Of a stretch of DNA of 64,000 nucleotides, positions 1 to 13,030 are shown piece after piece. Below the pieces are notes generated by a model, which did not search any database, was not told where the DNA came from, and saw only the letters and a program-made list of their open reading frames with translations. The stretch is from contig JACGWO010000005.1 in NCBI GenBank assembly GCA_034509735.1, positions 34,068,479 to 34,132,478 of the forward strand, in the 5' to 3' direction. The translations under genes and the position numbers were made by a program. The stretch comes from Sesamum alatum. Taxonomy: Eukaryota; Streptophyta; Magnoliopsida; Lamiales; Pedaliaceae. The stretch's first letter is position 1, and each line of letters starts with the position of its first letter.

Positions 1-1745
1 ATTTTGTTTAAACCGTTGTTCAGAATATGATTGTTACTTCAAAATATTATTTTTGTGTATTTTGTTAAAACCGTTTTTGTATATTGTTGTCAATTTTTTG
101 TACACAACATCAATAAACACGAAATTTTATTTGTGTATATTCTTTGGGCACGATATTAGTAAAAGTATTAAATCTATTATCAAATTAAAATTAATTTTTT
201 TAATTAAAAATACATTCTAATAATAATTATTAGTTGGTGTCATTAGTTCGAGTAAAGTGACGCTATTAAGTCAATTTTTTGTACACAATAATAATATTAT
301 TATTAAATTAAAATTAATGTTTTTAATTAAAAATATATTATAATAATAATTATTTAAAAAATTGATTAGGATCGTTACCTCGATAATGTCACACAATACT
401 TTTATTAAAATTTGTTTTTTTATTAATTAATAATTAAATTATTATTTTTTCATAACTAATAACTAAAATCTATAAATTATAAAAAATAAATAAAAATAAT
501 TTTTAAAACCTGCTATGATGACATGACAGGTTGAAAAAAAAAAAATTCTCAAGTGTCAGAAGTCGGGATGTAGAATCCCGACTCTGCTTAATTTTTTAAA
601 ACTTTGGAAAGTATACTATTTTATTAATTTTGTATATTTTTTATATTATTTAAATAATTTTCCCTAGGGCCGGGGTAGTTTGCCTATTTATTTTAATAGG
701 GGGAGGGGGGGGGGGTTTGCTAATAAATTTATCACACGAGGAATTTTTTTCTAAAAAAAATACAGGGAATAAATTGCTTTTTACCTAATTAACATACATC
801 TCGAAGGTAATTTAAATTATTCAATTGAATATTAATTTAAACATTATAAATTTGCCACCACAACTTTAACTTGTGGGCCAGTCTAAAAGTGTCTTCTATG
901 ATTTTTCAACACTTTTCCATCTGTTTATAAGTGAACTTAATTGGTTGAGCTCTTCCTCTTTAAAAACTTAAGAAACGAGAAAAAAAAAATTGAATAAGAA
1001 AATGATATAGTCTAAAAAGTAAAAATAAGTACTATTCATGTCTTTACAACTTTGGTTTGTATTTTGACATATGCATATTGTAGATGGGCTTAGAACAAAG
1101 TCACACGCACGCCTAGGTGGGAGAATTTGATGCCGTTCGTGTGAAATTTTATCCTAATGAGTTATGAATCACTAGCCTAATAGATTATGATAATATCATA
1201 TTTGATCTGACAGTTGAGAGTATGTATGGGTACCAATTCAAATAGATGGTATCACCAAGACCCTCCTAGGTGGTAATGTCATCAATTCGATGGCTAGGTT
1301 TGATTTTCAAGACCTTCCTAAGTGCTAATACTATCTGTTCGACCAGTCGGCTCGGTTTGATTTGATGTGTATCACAGGCTTATTTTGAATATGCAACTCA
1401 AATTACAAATGGCAAGTGTCTTTTTCTTCTCTCTTCACCTTTATGTGAGGTTTTATCTTTCCTATCTCATATTTATTTTGGTTTTTTGATCATATTATTT
1501 CATTTTAATTTAACTTATTTTCTTTCACTTATCATAAATCAAATAAATATATTAGATAGTTAAAAAACTTAATTCCATAAAATAATTAATAAATATTTAG
1601 AATTTTATATTTTAAAAATTCAGCATACACATTAAATGTCTTGATGGCACTGGTATTTAACCAATATAAAAATAAAGTTTGAAATTAGAATATGATCGAT
1701 TTAAAACTAGGATTAAAGTTAAAGTTAAAAAATAAAGTAGAATAA
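1..1745. other. AT-rich intergenic spacer
   Basis: No coding signal is visible. The stretch is very AT-rich, with short runs such as a G-rich tract near 700-717. It contains a perfect 9-bp hairpin at 561-583. A diverged pair of roughly 55-bp direct repeats lies at about 1255-1370; both units carry a 'caagaccYtcctaRgtg' core, which suggests the remains of a dispersed repeat. Confidence 0.6.
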
Positions 1746-1884
1746 CTTTTTTTTTTTTTAAATAAGGCGATGAGATTAATAGTAAAACAACCACACAGTC
1801 CACAATTACAAGAATAAAAGGAAATGACCCGGTAGCACGCCATCAGAAAAAGATTTCTGTCATTCCCCTGCCGATGCTGGAAAA

Positions 1885-3876
1885 TCAGTAGCACCCATTT
1901 AGTCTCTGCAAATTCCCACCGTGAAACCAAGTGCCAAGGCAGAGTCGATGGAGCCCACAACTGTCGAGCAGCAGGGCATTCCAAGAACACATGACGTACC
2001 GTCTCAACATCAGCCCCACATAAACAGTAACAAGTATACACCCCTGTTTCCGCGGGACCAATTTATTTAACGAAAGAATGGCACCCGAACAAAACCGCCA
2101 CATAAAAACCCGTACCCGAGGAGGAACCTTTGCACCTCACAATGCAGACCATACAGAACCTTGATCCTGTCCCAACAGCCACACCGAACCTGAACTTGAG
2201 GCCAAACTACGAGCTCTCATTTCCACAACAAGCTTTATACGCAGTCTTGACCGTAAAACAACCCTTCCTATGAAACCTCCACCTCCACCCCTCTCCCACT
2301 CTTCCGTCTTGCCCAACGCCCCTCTCACAGCCCTCCCCTAATACGCCATGTCCCGCAAGGATACTTCTCCAAGTCCACAATGGTCTACGACCCACCGACG
2401 CCTCCCAAAAACTCCCACGGGGAAAATATTTCGCTCGTAGTACCCTACTAAGAAGGGAATCAGGTCTAGTAATAATACGCCACCCTTGTTTCGCCAACAA
2501 AGTCAAATTAAAATCCTTCAAACTACGAAACCCTAACCCACCCTTAGACAAAGGACGACACAACTTAGCCCAATTAACCCAATGAACCCTCATCTCTCCC
2601 TTACAGTGCCACCAAAAAGCCGTCGCCACCAATTCCAACTTATGCAATAAAAAATTAGGAAGTTGAAAAAAGGACATTGCATACGTTGGCATCGACTGCA
2701 CCACGGATTTAATCAACACCCCCCTCCCTGCCTGGGACAAAGACTTCGCATTCCAACCATTCATTTTCTCCCACACCCTTTCTAACATACTCAAATAGCA
2801 ACCCCCTAGCCTTCTCTCCCACTGCCGGCAAGCCCAAATATCTATCATGTTGTGCAACCAACCTTACACCCAAGAGAGACGCGAGAAACCTCTTATCATC
2901 CTCCCTCACCCCCCCACTCACCATCATACAAGACTTCTGAAAGTTAATTACCTGGCCAGACGCCCGAGCATAAACATCCAGAATCCACCCAATCTCCTGA
3001 AACTCCTCCACAGTAGCACCACAAAAACAGAAGTATGTCATCAGTGAATAATAGGTGGGAGATAGGCGGCTCCTAAGGTGCAACAAAAACCCCAGTGAGC
3101 CTCCCCTCCCTCTCAGCTGCTTGGATCAGCCTAGAGAAAGCCTCTGTACAGAAAATGAACAGGTACGGAGATAGAGGATCACCCTGACGGATGCCCCTCT
3201 CCGGTCTAAAGAAACCAAATTGCTCCCCATTGAGCGTAAGCGAATACGATACTGAAGTAACAAGCAACACAACAAGATTCACAAACCTATGATGAAACCC
3301 CAACCTAAACAGCACACCCTTGAGTAGCGGCCATTCTACCCTATCGTAAGCTTTGCTCATGTCTAATTTTAAAGCCGCATATGCATTAGCCACACGACTA
3401 GAGGTTTTCAAGTGATGATTAAGCTCAAAAGCTAACAACACATTATCAGTAATGAGACAACCCAGAATAAATGCCGATTGAGACTGGGAAATAACCGAAT
3501 CAAGCAAGGACCTCATGCGATTAGCGACACGCTTAGATGCAATTTTGACAACAACATTACAAAGACTAATCGGATGAAGTTGTGAAACAGTTTCTGGAGA
3601 CTAACACTTGGGTATGAGGATGATATGAGTATAGTTAAACTTATGGAGCAAGACATGATCATTCAATACACAAAGAACAACGGAAGTAACATCAGGACCA
3701 ACTACAGGCCAGAATTTTTGAAAAAATAAAGGGTGCATGCCATCGGGACTGGGGGATTTGAATGGGAACATATCGAATAAAGCTGTTTTGACCTCAGTCG
3801 CGGTGAACGGGGCAGCAAGGGCTAGGTTCATCTCCGACGAACCCCGGGGCAGGACGTTCGCTAACACCGCATTCAC
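1885..3876 (-). pseudogene. LINE reverse transcriptase and zf-RVT fragments
   Basis: The minus-strand fragments carry 'PFKSPSPDGMHPLFFQKFW', '[20 protein letters not shown]', '[15 protein letters not shown]' and '[15 protein letters not shown]', which are standard blocks of plant LINE reverse transcriptase. The catalytic box reads L-L-F-T-D-D at 3037-3051 in a frame different from its flanks, so a frameshift surrounds it. The connection region (2207-2857) and the zf-RVT cysteine/histidine motif (about 1900-2041) follow. The copy is inactive. Confidence 0.88.
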
Positions 3877-4124
3877 ATCAGATGCGGATGGCCGAGAAGA
3901 AGCAAAGGTATCTAGGAAATACGTAAGGAGGACCCCCTGTATCTCCTCCGTGGTCTCTCTCCATCTCCCCCCTCATCTCTCAACCAAGTAATTCTATTGT
4001 GTCGTGCCTCGAGGAAGCATGGGCATGGAAATATCTAGTGTTCCCATCCATCCTAAAGCCAATGTGTTTTACTCCGTTGTTGCCATTTCAGCGTCTCCCG
4101 AGTCTGAAACTCCTCTAGATTTCG

Positions 4125-5061
4125 TCATATGCTATCCATTTCCTTTTGCTCCTCCACCCCAATAGGGACCCTTTCCATCAAAGAGTATCGATCCTCCATT
4201 GTTTTCACATCCCCAGCTGGTTTAACAAACGTTTCCCTACTCCACTGAAGTAACCCGAGTCTGCAATTCTGTATTTTATTGAATAAACCACTGTCCGGAT
4301 CACTACCCGAAGTCGACACCCATGAATCCACTACCACTATACCACACTCTTGTAGTTGTAACCAATGTGACTCAAACCAAAACTGCCTCTTACCCCTCTT
4401 CTGATTGCCTCATCCTCCTGGATCCCAATGAATCTCTAGCATCGCATGATCAGAGTACAAGGACGACAAGTGATCCACAGTCGTGTTCGGGAAGCGCTCA
4501 CACCATCTCGAATTCCCGCAAAGCCCTAGCCAGACGAGCCCAAACCGTATCTGGATGCTGATGCCGATTACACCAAGTAAATCTAGAACCTTGGAACCCC
4601 AAATCACACAAATCCGAGTGCTCTAAAGCTTGCCTAAAGTCCTCAATCTGAGGCCTCTCGCATCCCGTTTTCTCCATCGACACCAAAATCTCATTGAAAT
4701 CGCATGCACAAAGCTAGGGCTCCTCCAATTGAGTGCTCAACCGAACTAACCTACTCCAAACCTCCCTTATTTTCGGTACCTCCGGCTCTCCGTAAAAACC
4801 TGTAAATCTCCAGTTGGCACAACTACCATCAAACACCACATCTGCGTCAATATGATGTGTTGAATAGGACCTCAACAGAATAGTAGTACCTTTATGCCAG
4901 AACAGATCCAAACCCCCGGATCTACCATCCGACGGAACGAAGACACCGAACATATTCAGATGATCGCGTACCCACTCAATCCTGTGTTTACCATAGTTTG
5001 TTTCAAACAAAAACACTATCAGGGGCCGAACCCCTCGGATTTTTTCTCCGAGTCTGTGCAC
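4125..5061 (-). pseudogene. LINE endonuclease fragment
   Basis: Several minus-strand fragments together resemble the amino-terminal endonuclease of an L1-type ORF2: 'LIVFLFETNYGKHRIEWV' followed by 'VPSDGRSGGLDLFWHKG', then 'CDLGFQGSRFTWCNRH' further along. In working elements this domain nicks the target DNA to prime reverse transcription. The frames here are interrupted, so the domain is dead. It lies between the ORF1 relic and the reverse transcriptase relic, as expected. Confidence 0.8.
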
Positions 5062-6280
5062 TGTCGAGAACCCCTATAATCCCAGACAGTTCCATACAAA
5101 AGCACTCATGATGAATGGCGGGGCTGCCCTGCAGCCACCGCTGGACTCAAATCCCCCAAGACCTCGTCAATCAGGCACCTCTTTAATGGTCTCTCCCCCC
5201 CCCTCAGCAGACCCCTTTTTCGTTTCCCGCCCCCACTCGCGGCTCAAGTACACACCGCTTCGTCCATCCCTCTCGCCCCCCTCGCCGCCGAGAACACGAT
5301 AGGAACAACCACCAAGGTTTCGTCAGGCGCATCCTCAACAATTCTGTCCCCCCTCCCCCGGAAAAACAACCTTCCATTGCAGCAAAAATTTGGTTTGAAG
5401 AGAGGTTGGACTTACCTGGCAAACGACGTGGAGAGGTGCTCCATCCCCCTTCTTGCTGACACCACCTCCACTTCTCTTGAGTTGGACTCTGTGAGGGATT
5501 CCATCAGAAAATTTAACCCAGGTATAGTAGCTTCCCCCACTTGGTCAGGCTCACCAGTAAAAATATCAATCATAGGGCCTAACAGTGTATTTTGGGCCTT
5601 TCCCACCGAATTGGGCCTACTCTCCACTGGGCTTAATTCTCCAGAGTTCTCGACGGGCCTAAGACCAAGGCTGGGCCGTCGGTGCGGAGGTTGATAGACA
5701 GCGGGTCGAGCTTGGCCCAACACTAATCACCCTGGGCCGGCCTACTATGTGCTGGGTCCTTGTCCTCGCTCACTAATCCGACCGTTTGGGCTTGGGCCAG
5801 GTTAAGCCCAACGACCCCAAGTACTAACCTTGAGTTGACTGAATGGGCCTCGGTGCCATGGTCCAAAACCTTTTCCCACTCCGTATGCATGCGCCCACGA
5901 TCTCTCATTCCCCCTCCCCACGAACAAGCTCCCGTCAACCCCTATCTACCCTCACCAGTACCCCGCCCTCCCGCCACCACCGGCCCCCCTCCGCCCACCC
6001 CATCAGCTCTATCCCCCAACCCCCTCGGCCATAATCAAATATGGCAGCTCATCTCCGGCCCTCCCAACGACCCCGTTCCGGCGTCGCCCCTCCACTACTC
6101 GACCCAACGCCCCATCCATCACCTCACATCCCAACCCCCGCTTCCTCTCAATCCAGCCGAACGCCACAATCCCTCATAATATGGCACAAAACCCCCACTC
6201 ATAGCAGAAGTTCAACACTCTATCGTACGTAAAAAGTCACCAGTAATTCTTCCCCGTTCGAATCAGTGGAGCCCTCACGT

Positions 6281-6919
6281 CTAAAGCCACCCGAATGCGA
6301 ATACGCGAAACCAAACAAACTGAGCCTGATCATGATCTGAATCCAAGAACTTTCCTAGTCTATTCCCAATAGCTTCTGCGACGGCTTTAGTCATCAACCT
6401 GATTTGCAAGCCATGCACAAAGACGTAACAGGGGCACCAATTAAGATCAATGTCCATTGGATTGTCAGTAGGTCCAAACCGATTCAAGATAATCAAGTTA
6501 CGATCGAATGTCCACGGGCACCCATTCAAGGCCCTTTCCCCAACGGCGTTATGAGAGAATGATAGCAAAAATTGGGAGTCCTCTAGCAATTGCACCACCA
6601 TCCCCCTCAGCGGCCGGATGATGTTATTCAATGTCAACCGAAGCACATCCAATCGGAACGAGCGTGGGGTAAGTAAACGCCCAATTAGCAGAAAACCCTC
6701 GCCAATACCTTGTCCACTCCAATCCGACGCCGATAACTCCAAGCCTCCTTCCTCCCCCTCCATAAAAACTAACGATTTACCTAAGCGTTCCATCCCTGAC
6801 ACCATCTTCTCCATTAAGAACCCACTGCTAGCGAAGCAAACGCCTCGGCACACCAGCGAGACCCAGCTCTTCTGCCCGTCCACTGCCCTGAAAAAACACT
6901 GCACAACAAAACGAAGCAA
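6281..6919 (-). pseudogene. LINE ORF1 fragment, DUF4283-like
   Basis: This open stretch of about 212 residues contains the pattern seen in plant LINE ORF1 proteins: a region like 'GCPWTFDRNLIILNRF', then 'MDIDLNWCPCYVFVHGLQ', then 'AVAEAIGNRLGKF'. Those blocks belong to DUF4283, an RNA-binding domain that in intact elements is followed by a CCHC knuckle. Here the frame breaks before a clear knuckle. The region downstream on the minus strand (about 5200-6280) is proline- and serine-rich and frameshifted. It is a retroelement relic, not a host gene. Confidence 0.8.
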
Positions 6920-7205
6920 GAAAAAAAGACACAGAAAAACAAATTCGAAAAGCAGGAATCAAGCAACACAGAAACCACAAAGCCACTCTCTACAGTCTAC
7001 AACAGAAAACCCCAATTGTGTGACTAGACATACACAGATGACCAAGCATCGCCCACCATACAGTAGACCAGCCTCCTCATCGGATAATGCTACTATCTAC
7101 CCAAGCAAGTCTCACCACTCACTCAATCAACAAAAGCACTCCCCACATGAGAGCCCAACCACCTTCTCATGCGATATACTGACAGCCACATCAAAGAAAA
7201 AATAA

Positions 7206-8212
7206 CTGAAGTTGAAAACAAATCAAGTTCTTGCGTAATTCTAAGACAGTAAAGGTGTTCACACTTTGTAAGTCCGTTGAATTGAGTAAAAATAAAAAAG
7301 TGGATGCATATCAAATTAACAGAACAATTTGTATTTGAATTTTATTTTTACTTTTTAAATTCAATATTCGATTCCATTTTTATTTTTAGTGTATGTTTGC
7401 CGAACCATATTTTGGATATTTAAGTATTATTTTTATATTTTAATTTTTTATATACACAATTTTCTTTATGTTAATTATGTTTAATACTATTTTTTATCTT
7501 TACTCACTAAAATCGAGAAAAATAAATAAGAAATGTAATTAACTTTAATATCACTTTTAATTACTTTTAACAAAAAATTATGTCAAATACATTAGTAATT
7601 ATTGAAACCGAATCGCTTAACTCCATTCAATATTTGGTATAATATTTTGTCTAAAATATTTTATTGGAGAAAATCTCAATTCGATTCGATTTAGTTTGGT
7701 TATATCTGCCTTCTCTAAAGTTTGACATAATTATAAATATTTTCTCGTTGTTTGAAAAATTACAAATGCCCCATGAGGTATGTAATCGTTTAACAAATCC
7801 CATTTTCATTAATTTTTATGGGTGAACTCATCAAAATACACTTATGCAAATTGGATCATTCTTAATTTTTTTTGAATTTTTCTGGACTACAATACGTAGG
7901 AAGAGATTTCTTAAGTTTTTTACACAGAAGAGCAATAATACAATTTGTCTCGGTTGATTTTTCTACAATTTTAACTAAAATTTCAAGGCAAAATGATCAA
8001 TTTTAGATCTTTGATTAAAAGTTACAAACTTCATGAATATATTTATAAATTTTCAAATAACGAATGCGCATTTATAATTATAACAAAAATTTAAGGGAAG
8101 TGGTTATAATAAACACTCACTCCCGGGAGGAAGCCCATGAAAAACCAACTGGGGTGAAAATTAGATACAGTTAAAACATTGAGGACCTTATTGTAATTAC
8201 CAAAACCCGTCA
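7206..8212. other. Spacer between LINE and eIF3G, with MITE copy
   Basis: No gene is visible here. 7206-7698 is AT-rich with no recognisable structure. 7699-8109 is a copy of the window-wide foldback MITE family, listed separately. The remaining 100 bases lead into the eIF3G core promoter. Confidence 0.6.
7699..8109. mobile_element. Mutator-like MITE, diverged copy upstream of eIF3G
   Basis: The sequence matches the family copy at 44775-45205 along its length. It shares the sub-terminal 'gacataattataaat' and 'gtttgaaaaattac' blocks, a central 'ggactacaatacgtag' and 'tacacagaagagcaata', and the mirrored end. The outermost bases have diverged and I saw no clear target duplication. It ends only about 100 bp before the eIF3G TATA-like box. 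Confidence 0.7.
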
Positions 8213-8284
8213 CTATAAGAAAACCCGTACCCGGCAACTAAACACCCAAAATTTCTCATCTCAGCCCACAAACGAAAACCCTAA
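8213..8284 (+). promoter_or_regulatory. TATA-like box and telo-box of the eIF3G gene
   Basis: 'TATAAGA' at about 8214-8220 lies 118 bases before the start codon. The sequence 'AAACCCTAA' at 8276-8284 is a telo-box, a motif common near the transcription start of plant genes for translation machinery. Both are in the right order for a core promoter and 5' leader. Function is inferred from position. Confidence 0.5.
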
Positions 8285-8331
8285 CATAATCTTCTCTTTT
8301 CGTTTCTGTTAGCCTGTGAAGTGTGAAGACG

Positions 8332-10710
8332 ATGGCGGTGGAGGCGGCGACGCAACCGAGCAAGCTACGGTGGGGAGAGCTAGAGGAGGACGATGGAGAG
8401 GATTTGGATTTTCTTCTGCCGCCGAAGCAGGTGATTGGGCCCGACGACAACGGGATAAAGAAGGTAATTGAGTATAAGTTCAACGAAGAGAACAATAAGG
8501 TTAAGATCACTACCACCACGCGCATCCGCAAGCTGGCTAATGCTCGCCTCAGCAAACGCGCCGTTGAACGCCGCTCATGGCCCAAGTTCGGGGACGCTGT
8601 GCACGAGGACGTCGGCAGCCGCCTCACCATGGTCTCCACCGAAGAGATCCTCCTCGAACGCCCACGCGCCCCTGGTAATCTCGTCGCTGCCGCTATATAT
8701 AATCATTTTGTTGCTTACGTTCCATTTTTCCTTAACGACTTATTATTTATATGCGATGCATAAACGTGCCTGGCCTTTTGTTAATCATCGTTGCTGTTAT
8801 CCGGATTTATTGTCAAGAACTGTTCTAAATTTTATAGATCTTGATTTTTAATTGAATTTGTATGGATTGCTTTGTTGGATTATTTGGTTGACATCTGAAG
8901 AATCTTGAGAGTTGAATGATTGTTGGTGAGAAGCGATGTCATACATGGCATGTAAGGTGTTAATTCATCTTTATTGTGATCTGAATTTCTTAACTGAAGG
9001 TGGCAAAAGAGGGATACCCGTATAGCTTCATTTATAATCAACTGTTATTAACCTTTGAACTTTTTGAGGTTCCTTGAATAGAGAAGAAGAATACGGAGTG
9101 GATGGTTTGATTGTTTTGCAAAATAGTGCCTCTTTGTCTAATTTGTATCTCAGTAGTGTTCTCTCATTTCCTGGTAATCAAAGTCCTTAATTAAATTTTA
9201 AGCCTCTTTTGTTTGCGCATTGCACCAGTGTGCGGGCAATGGAACAAGCTTGCTTTTACCTTTGCAACTGGTCTTTTAGTGTCTTGATTGTTATAATTTA
9301 AGGTGTCTGTAAAGGGGTTGACAGTGTAAAATGCATGTATGGAGTTCATGCATAGAGTCGGGATGAATGATGTTATCAGCTATATCATGAAAAACAGGGT
9401 GCAGGGGTAGGTGAGGGAGACATCAGAGCAGCAGAGTCTTTGATCATCAATATTAAATGAAATAAATATAAATAAACATAATACTGGTAATTTTCAAATT
9501 TATATTTATCACATTTTATACAAAATTACACGAACTATTTGAATTATATTAGTTTTTTATAATGATACAAGTTCCTTGTTTTTCAAAACTCAATCGAATA
9601 GCTCAAGTCTAGATGTATAATTATCATTATTTGGACAACAAAGTGAAGATTAAAAAATAGAGTAGGGAAAGATAGATGAAAACTGAGAAGAGATACCCTC
9701 CAGATTGTCCTTACTGTTCCGCCATTGGACCTCCAGTTTCTTCCCTGCGATTTCCTTTATATATCCTGTTTTGCCTACTTTCTGGTTTTTGTTATCTTCC
9801 TACTGTCATCACCATTCTTGGCTCCATTTTCACCACTCTCTCAACTCCCCTTTCTAATGGCAATGCCACCAAACCAGCAATCTTTTTGGTTATGCTTGGT
9901 ACGAGTTGAGCTTCGTTGAATTGTATCCCATAGATAGTGGAGTTGATTTGTTCTAACATCATTAGAGTAAAGCCCTCCTGTGTAATTAGAAGATATTGTA
10001 TGGGGTTAGTTCGGCTTATAGTGGCGCATCCTTCATTTTCCTGGTAGATACAGTATTTTCATCTGGTAAAATGCTTTCTGTATTTGGTTATTTTCAGTGG
10101 AAATTTATATTGTGGTCTTTGTTCGTGGTTCTTCTTGGTTTAGCTGTATACATTGCTAACTGGTAGCTTGAAAATAGGCACTAAACAAGAGGAAACTAAG
10201 GTTGCTGGAGATCCTTTAGCTCAAATGGGGAAAGGAGGAGCTGTACTCATGGTATGTAGAACCTGTGGGAAGAAGGGTGACCACTGGACCTCAAGGTGTC
10301 CTTACAAGGATCTTGCTCAACCAAGTGAAACCTTCATTGATAAGCCAGCAACAGAAACCAATGCGGCAGCAGGTGCTACAAAGGGAGCTTATGTTCCTCC
10401 TAGCATGAGAGGAGGTAACACTGAAAGGACTGGCACAGACATGAGACGCAGAAATGAAGAGAACTCTGTCAGGGTCACCAACCTTTCAGAAGACACAAGA
10501 GAGCCCGACTTGCTTGAGCTATTCCGCCCTTTTGGTGCTGTCAGCCGAGTTTATGTTGCTATTGATCAGAAGACTGGAACCAGCAGAGGTTTTGGTTTTG
10601 TCAACTTTGTGAACAGAGAAGATGCCGAGAGAGCTATCAACAAACTTAATGGCTATGGTTATGACAATCTCATCCTTAGAGTTGAATGGGCTGCTCCTAG
10701 GTCTAACTAA
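8332..10710 (+). CDS. TIF3G1: Eukaryotic translation initiation factor 3 subunit G (eIF3g)
   Basis: The gene encodes the RNA-binding G subunit of eIF3, which helps the 40S ribosome scan and resume initiation in the cytosol. Two coding exons, 8332-8674 and 10178-10710, join in phase 1 to give 291 residues. The joined product has the 'SKLRWGELEEDD' and 'LDFLLPPKQVIGPDDNGIKK' amino terminus, a conserved block ending 'MVSTEEILLERPRAPG', and a zinc knuckle CRTCGKKGDHWTSRC at residues 141-155. A carboxy-terminal RRM spans about 207-285 with RNP2 'VRVTNL' and RNP1 'RGFGFVNF'. ATG 8332 is chosen over the upstream in-frame GTG at 8323. The single intron is about 1.5 kb (GT 8675, AG 10177). The length matches plant eIF3g, and no defect is seen. 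Confidence 0.97.
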
Positions 10711-11219
10711 TTCCTTGACTAAGTGCTGGAAGGCTCGGTTCTCGTGGCAGACTCCTTGAAGTTGTCGTACTTATCGAACAAATTACTTTGCCTTGTCGAT
10801 AGGTAATGCCTATTGGGCATCGTCTCATGGTTTTGTTTAATTACGTTGGATGTGTATTGGCATAAAGTGTTCTTTTCATACTATATTATCTGAATTGGTT
10901 GTTGAGGGGTTTTCTCCTCTCACGGCTATAGCATTTCGACTTAGTAAGTTATATGACATGAGTTCATTTATATGTTTTTCTGCCATGTCTGTATTTTCTT
11001 AGCTGTTGCAACGCTTTCCATCCGCCTTTGCTGATTTATGCATTTCTTTGAGGGCTTGGCCGTACAGTAAACTTGGCGTGCTGACTCTTAGAAGAGCTAA
11101 TCAAAAGCATGTCAAGGGATTAAGGAGAGTATATACATAACATTAACTCGAGTGTTTGTTCTCTACCAATCATATCATTGTGACCTATTTTATATGTTTA
11201 CAACAATTAATATCAATTA
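10711..11219 (+). other. eIF3G 3' UTR and downstream spacer
   Basis: This stretch follows the eIF3G stop codon. The first few hundred bases have the mixed composition of a plant 3' UTR and no open frame. I could not place a single poly(A) signal with confidence. Confidence 0.45.
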
Positions 11220-11629
11220 GGGTAAATTATATTTATTCTATATTGAGACTTGATATAATTATAAATATTTTTTTATTATTTGAAAAATTATAAATACCTT
11301 CTTAAAGTTTGTAATATTCAATCAAAAGTTCAAAATTGACTATTTTGCTCTTGATTTTTTGGTTAAATTGCAGAAAATCAGTCGAGATAAATTGCACTAT
11401 TAATTCTTCTGTGTAAAACACTTTAAGAATCCCTTCATGCACATTATAGTCCAAAAAATTTTAAAAATTAAATAAAATGTATAAGGGCATTTTGGTTAGT
11501 TCACTTATAAAAATAGATGTAAATGAGTTATTTATTAGGCGATTACAAACTTCATGGGAGTATTTATAATTTTTCAAATAACGAGAAGATATTTATAATT
11601 ATGCCAAATCTCATAAGAGGTAAATGACC
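11220..11629. mobile_element. Mutator-like MITE with perfect 9-bp target duplication
   Basis: The element starts 'gggtaaattatatt' and ends in a diverged mirror of that sequence ('gaggtaaatgacc'). It shares the internal blocks of the window-wide family, in the opposite orientation to the copy at 7699. It is flanked by the identical 9-mer 'tatcaatta' at 11211-11219 and 11630-11638. A 9-bp duplication with long inverted ends fits Mutator-like MITEs. Confidence 0.82.
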
Positions 11630-11638
11630 TATCAATTA

Positions 11639-13030
11639 TACTTATATGTTTAGGTTATGTTCGGACACCTTTCTAATAGTTAGGGGTTATGTACTTTGTC
11701 CGCCAATTTTTTTTTATTATACTCGATATCCAAATCTAAGTGTTATGTAGTACCCCTTTTTTTATGATTATTTAAAAGCGAAGATGGCGTCCACATGAAC
11801 ACACGTGCTTTAGGACGGTTTTAAGACGGGGTAAATTTGTAATTCCCAAATTTAAAAAATAGAACAAAGGTTGGAGTGTCGAGTGTAAATTTTGTTTTTT
11901 CTTTTCAATTAGGACGTGAAATTTAAATTTTAGTCGATCCTATGTCCATTTTTAAAGCGCGTGGGTTTGTAGTTGGAATTTTCCTTTTTTATTCGACTGC
12001 AAGTGAAAAAAGGGTATGATGCTACAAATCACAAAAGTTATGATGACGAATGTAAATATAAAGAGGTGATGGACAAGGTGCAGAAACTCTCGAATGTTGA
12101 CAGGTGTATTCGTGTATGTATTTAGCCCTATTTCTCTTCTTAAACAATTATAGCAAATTTATTATTGTCAAGAAAAGAAGAACCAATATCCAATAACGTA
12201 GAAGTCAACACATAGATTCAGACAAATGTTCGACCTTGATTATTATTCCACAACGATTTTAATAGTCAATCTTCGTACTAATTAATTCTCTTCAAAAGAA
12301 GAGAATTGCAATAAATTGTATATCTCTTGAATAGAAATAACAACTATATCATTATATCAAAATACTAATTGATATTCTAGTATATGATCCTTATTACAAA
12401 CTTCATTACATAAATCATTTAATAGCTATGCAATTACAAGCAATAATACAAAAACTATATATATAACAAACTTATATAAAAGATAAAAGATTCACACATC
12501 TTATACTCACAATTACATACTTGTAAAGATACAAAATCTCAAGTCTAAACATAGGCTTCTAATCAAACTTTTATTTTTCTTTTAATTAAATCAATTATAA
12601 TCAAATCAAATTATGATCTCAATTATTAACATTATAACAATCAATGATCATAAATATCAAACATTTATCATTACCAACTATCATTAAAAAAATAAAAAAT
12701 TATTATTAAAACAAAATAACAATCCACATGAGATTTAAACTCATAATTCTATTATCATATGATTTAAATTTCGCCAATTAAAATAAGTATGGTTGAAAAT
12801 TAAATTATTACATTTAAAAGGGCAAAATGGAAGGAAAACTCATTGAAAAGAGTGTGAGCCCAAGTTATAGGGCCGGAGAAACATGGATTGGATCTCATGA
12901 TCCGAATTTCTAGGGTTGGTTTGTGGCAAAGAGGAATTAATTTCAACCCCAATTCTCAATTTATTTATATAAAAAACTTTATCTTAAATTTCAATTTATA
13001 CTAAAAAAATCCCTTTAAACACATTCTTCA
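11639..13030. other. AT-rich spacer upstream of DPD1
   Basis: No convincing open frame or element ends are visible. Composition is strongly AT-rich, especially 12150-12830. The last 200 bases probably contain the DPD1 promoter. Confidence 0.5.

Larger units (their letters stand above)
1746..6930 (-). mobile_element. Degenerate L1-like LINE retrotransposon (non-LTR)
   Basis: Read on the minus strand, the pieces of a plant L1-type LINE occur in the expected order. A DUF4283-like ORF1 fragment lies at 6281-6919 and a proline-rich linker at about 5200-6280. An endonuclease/exonuclease/phosphatase-like region lies at about 4125-5061. Reverse transcriptase follows at about 3030-3876, with [11 protein letters not shown] and the active-site box read as FTDD at 3037-3048. 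A thumb/connection region lies at 2207-2857 and a zf-RVT zinc-binding motif (CxCG...HVFxxCPxA) at about 1900-2041. Frames change and stops interrupt many times, so it cannot encode a working element. The minus-strand 3' end is a poly(A) tail, seen as the T-run at 1747-1759. No RNase H domain follows zf-RVT. I did not find a convincing target-site duplication. The 5' limit near 6930 is uncertain. Confidence 0.9.

Noticed and set aside
5760..6179. Plus-strand proline-rich open frame of 139 codons
   Set aside because: It is the antisense of the LINE linker region; the richness in P and S comes from base composition.
8256..8639. Minus-strand open frame of 127 codons over eIF3G exon 1
   Set aside because: It is antisense to a well-conserved exon and has no family pattern.
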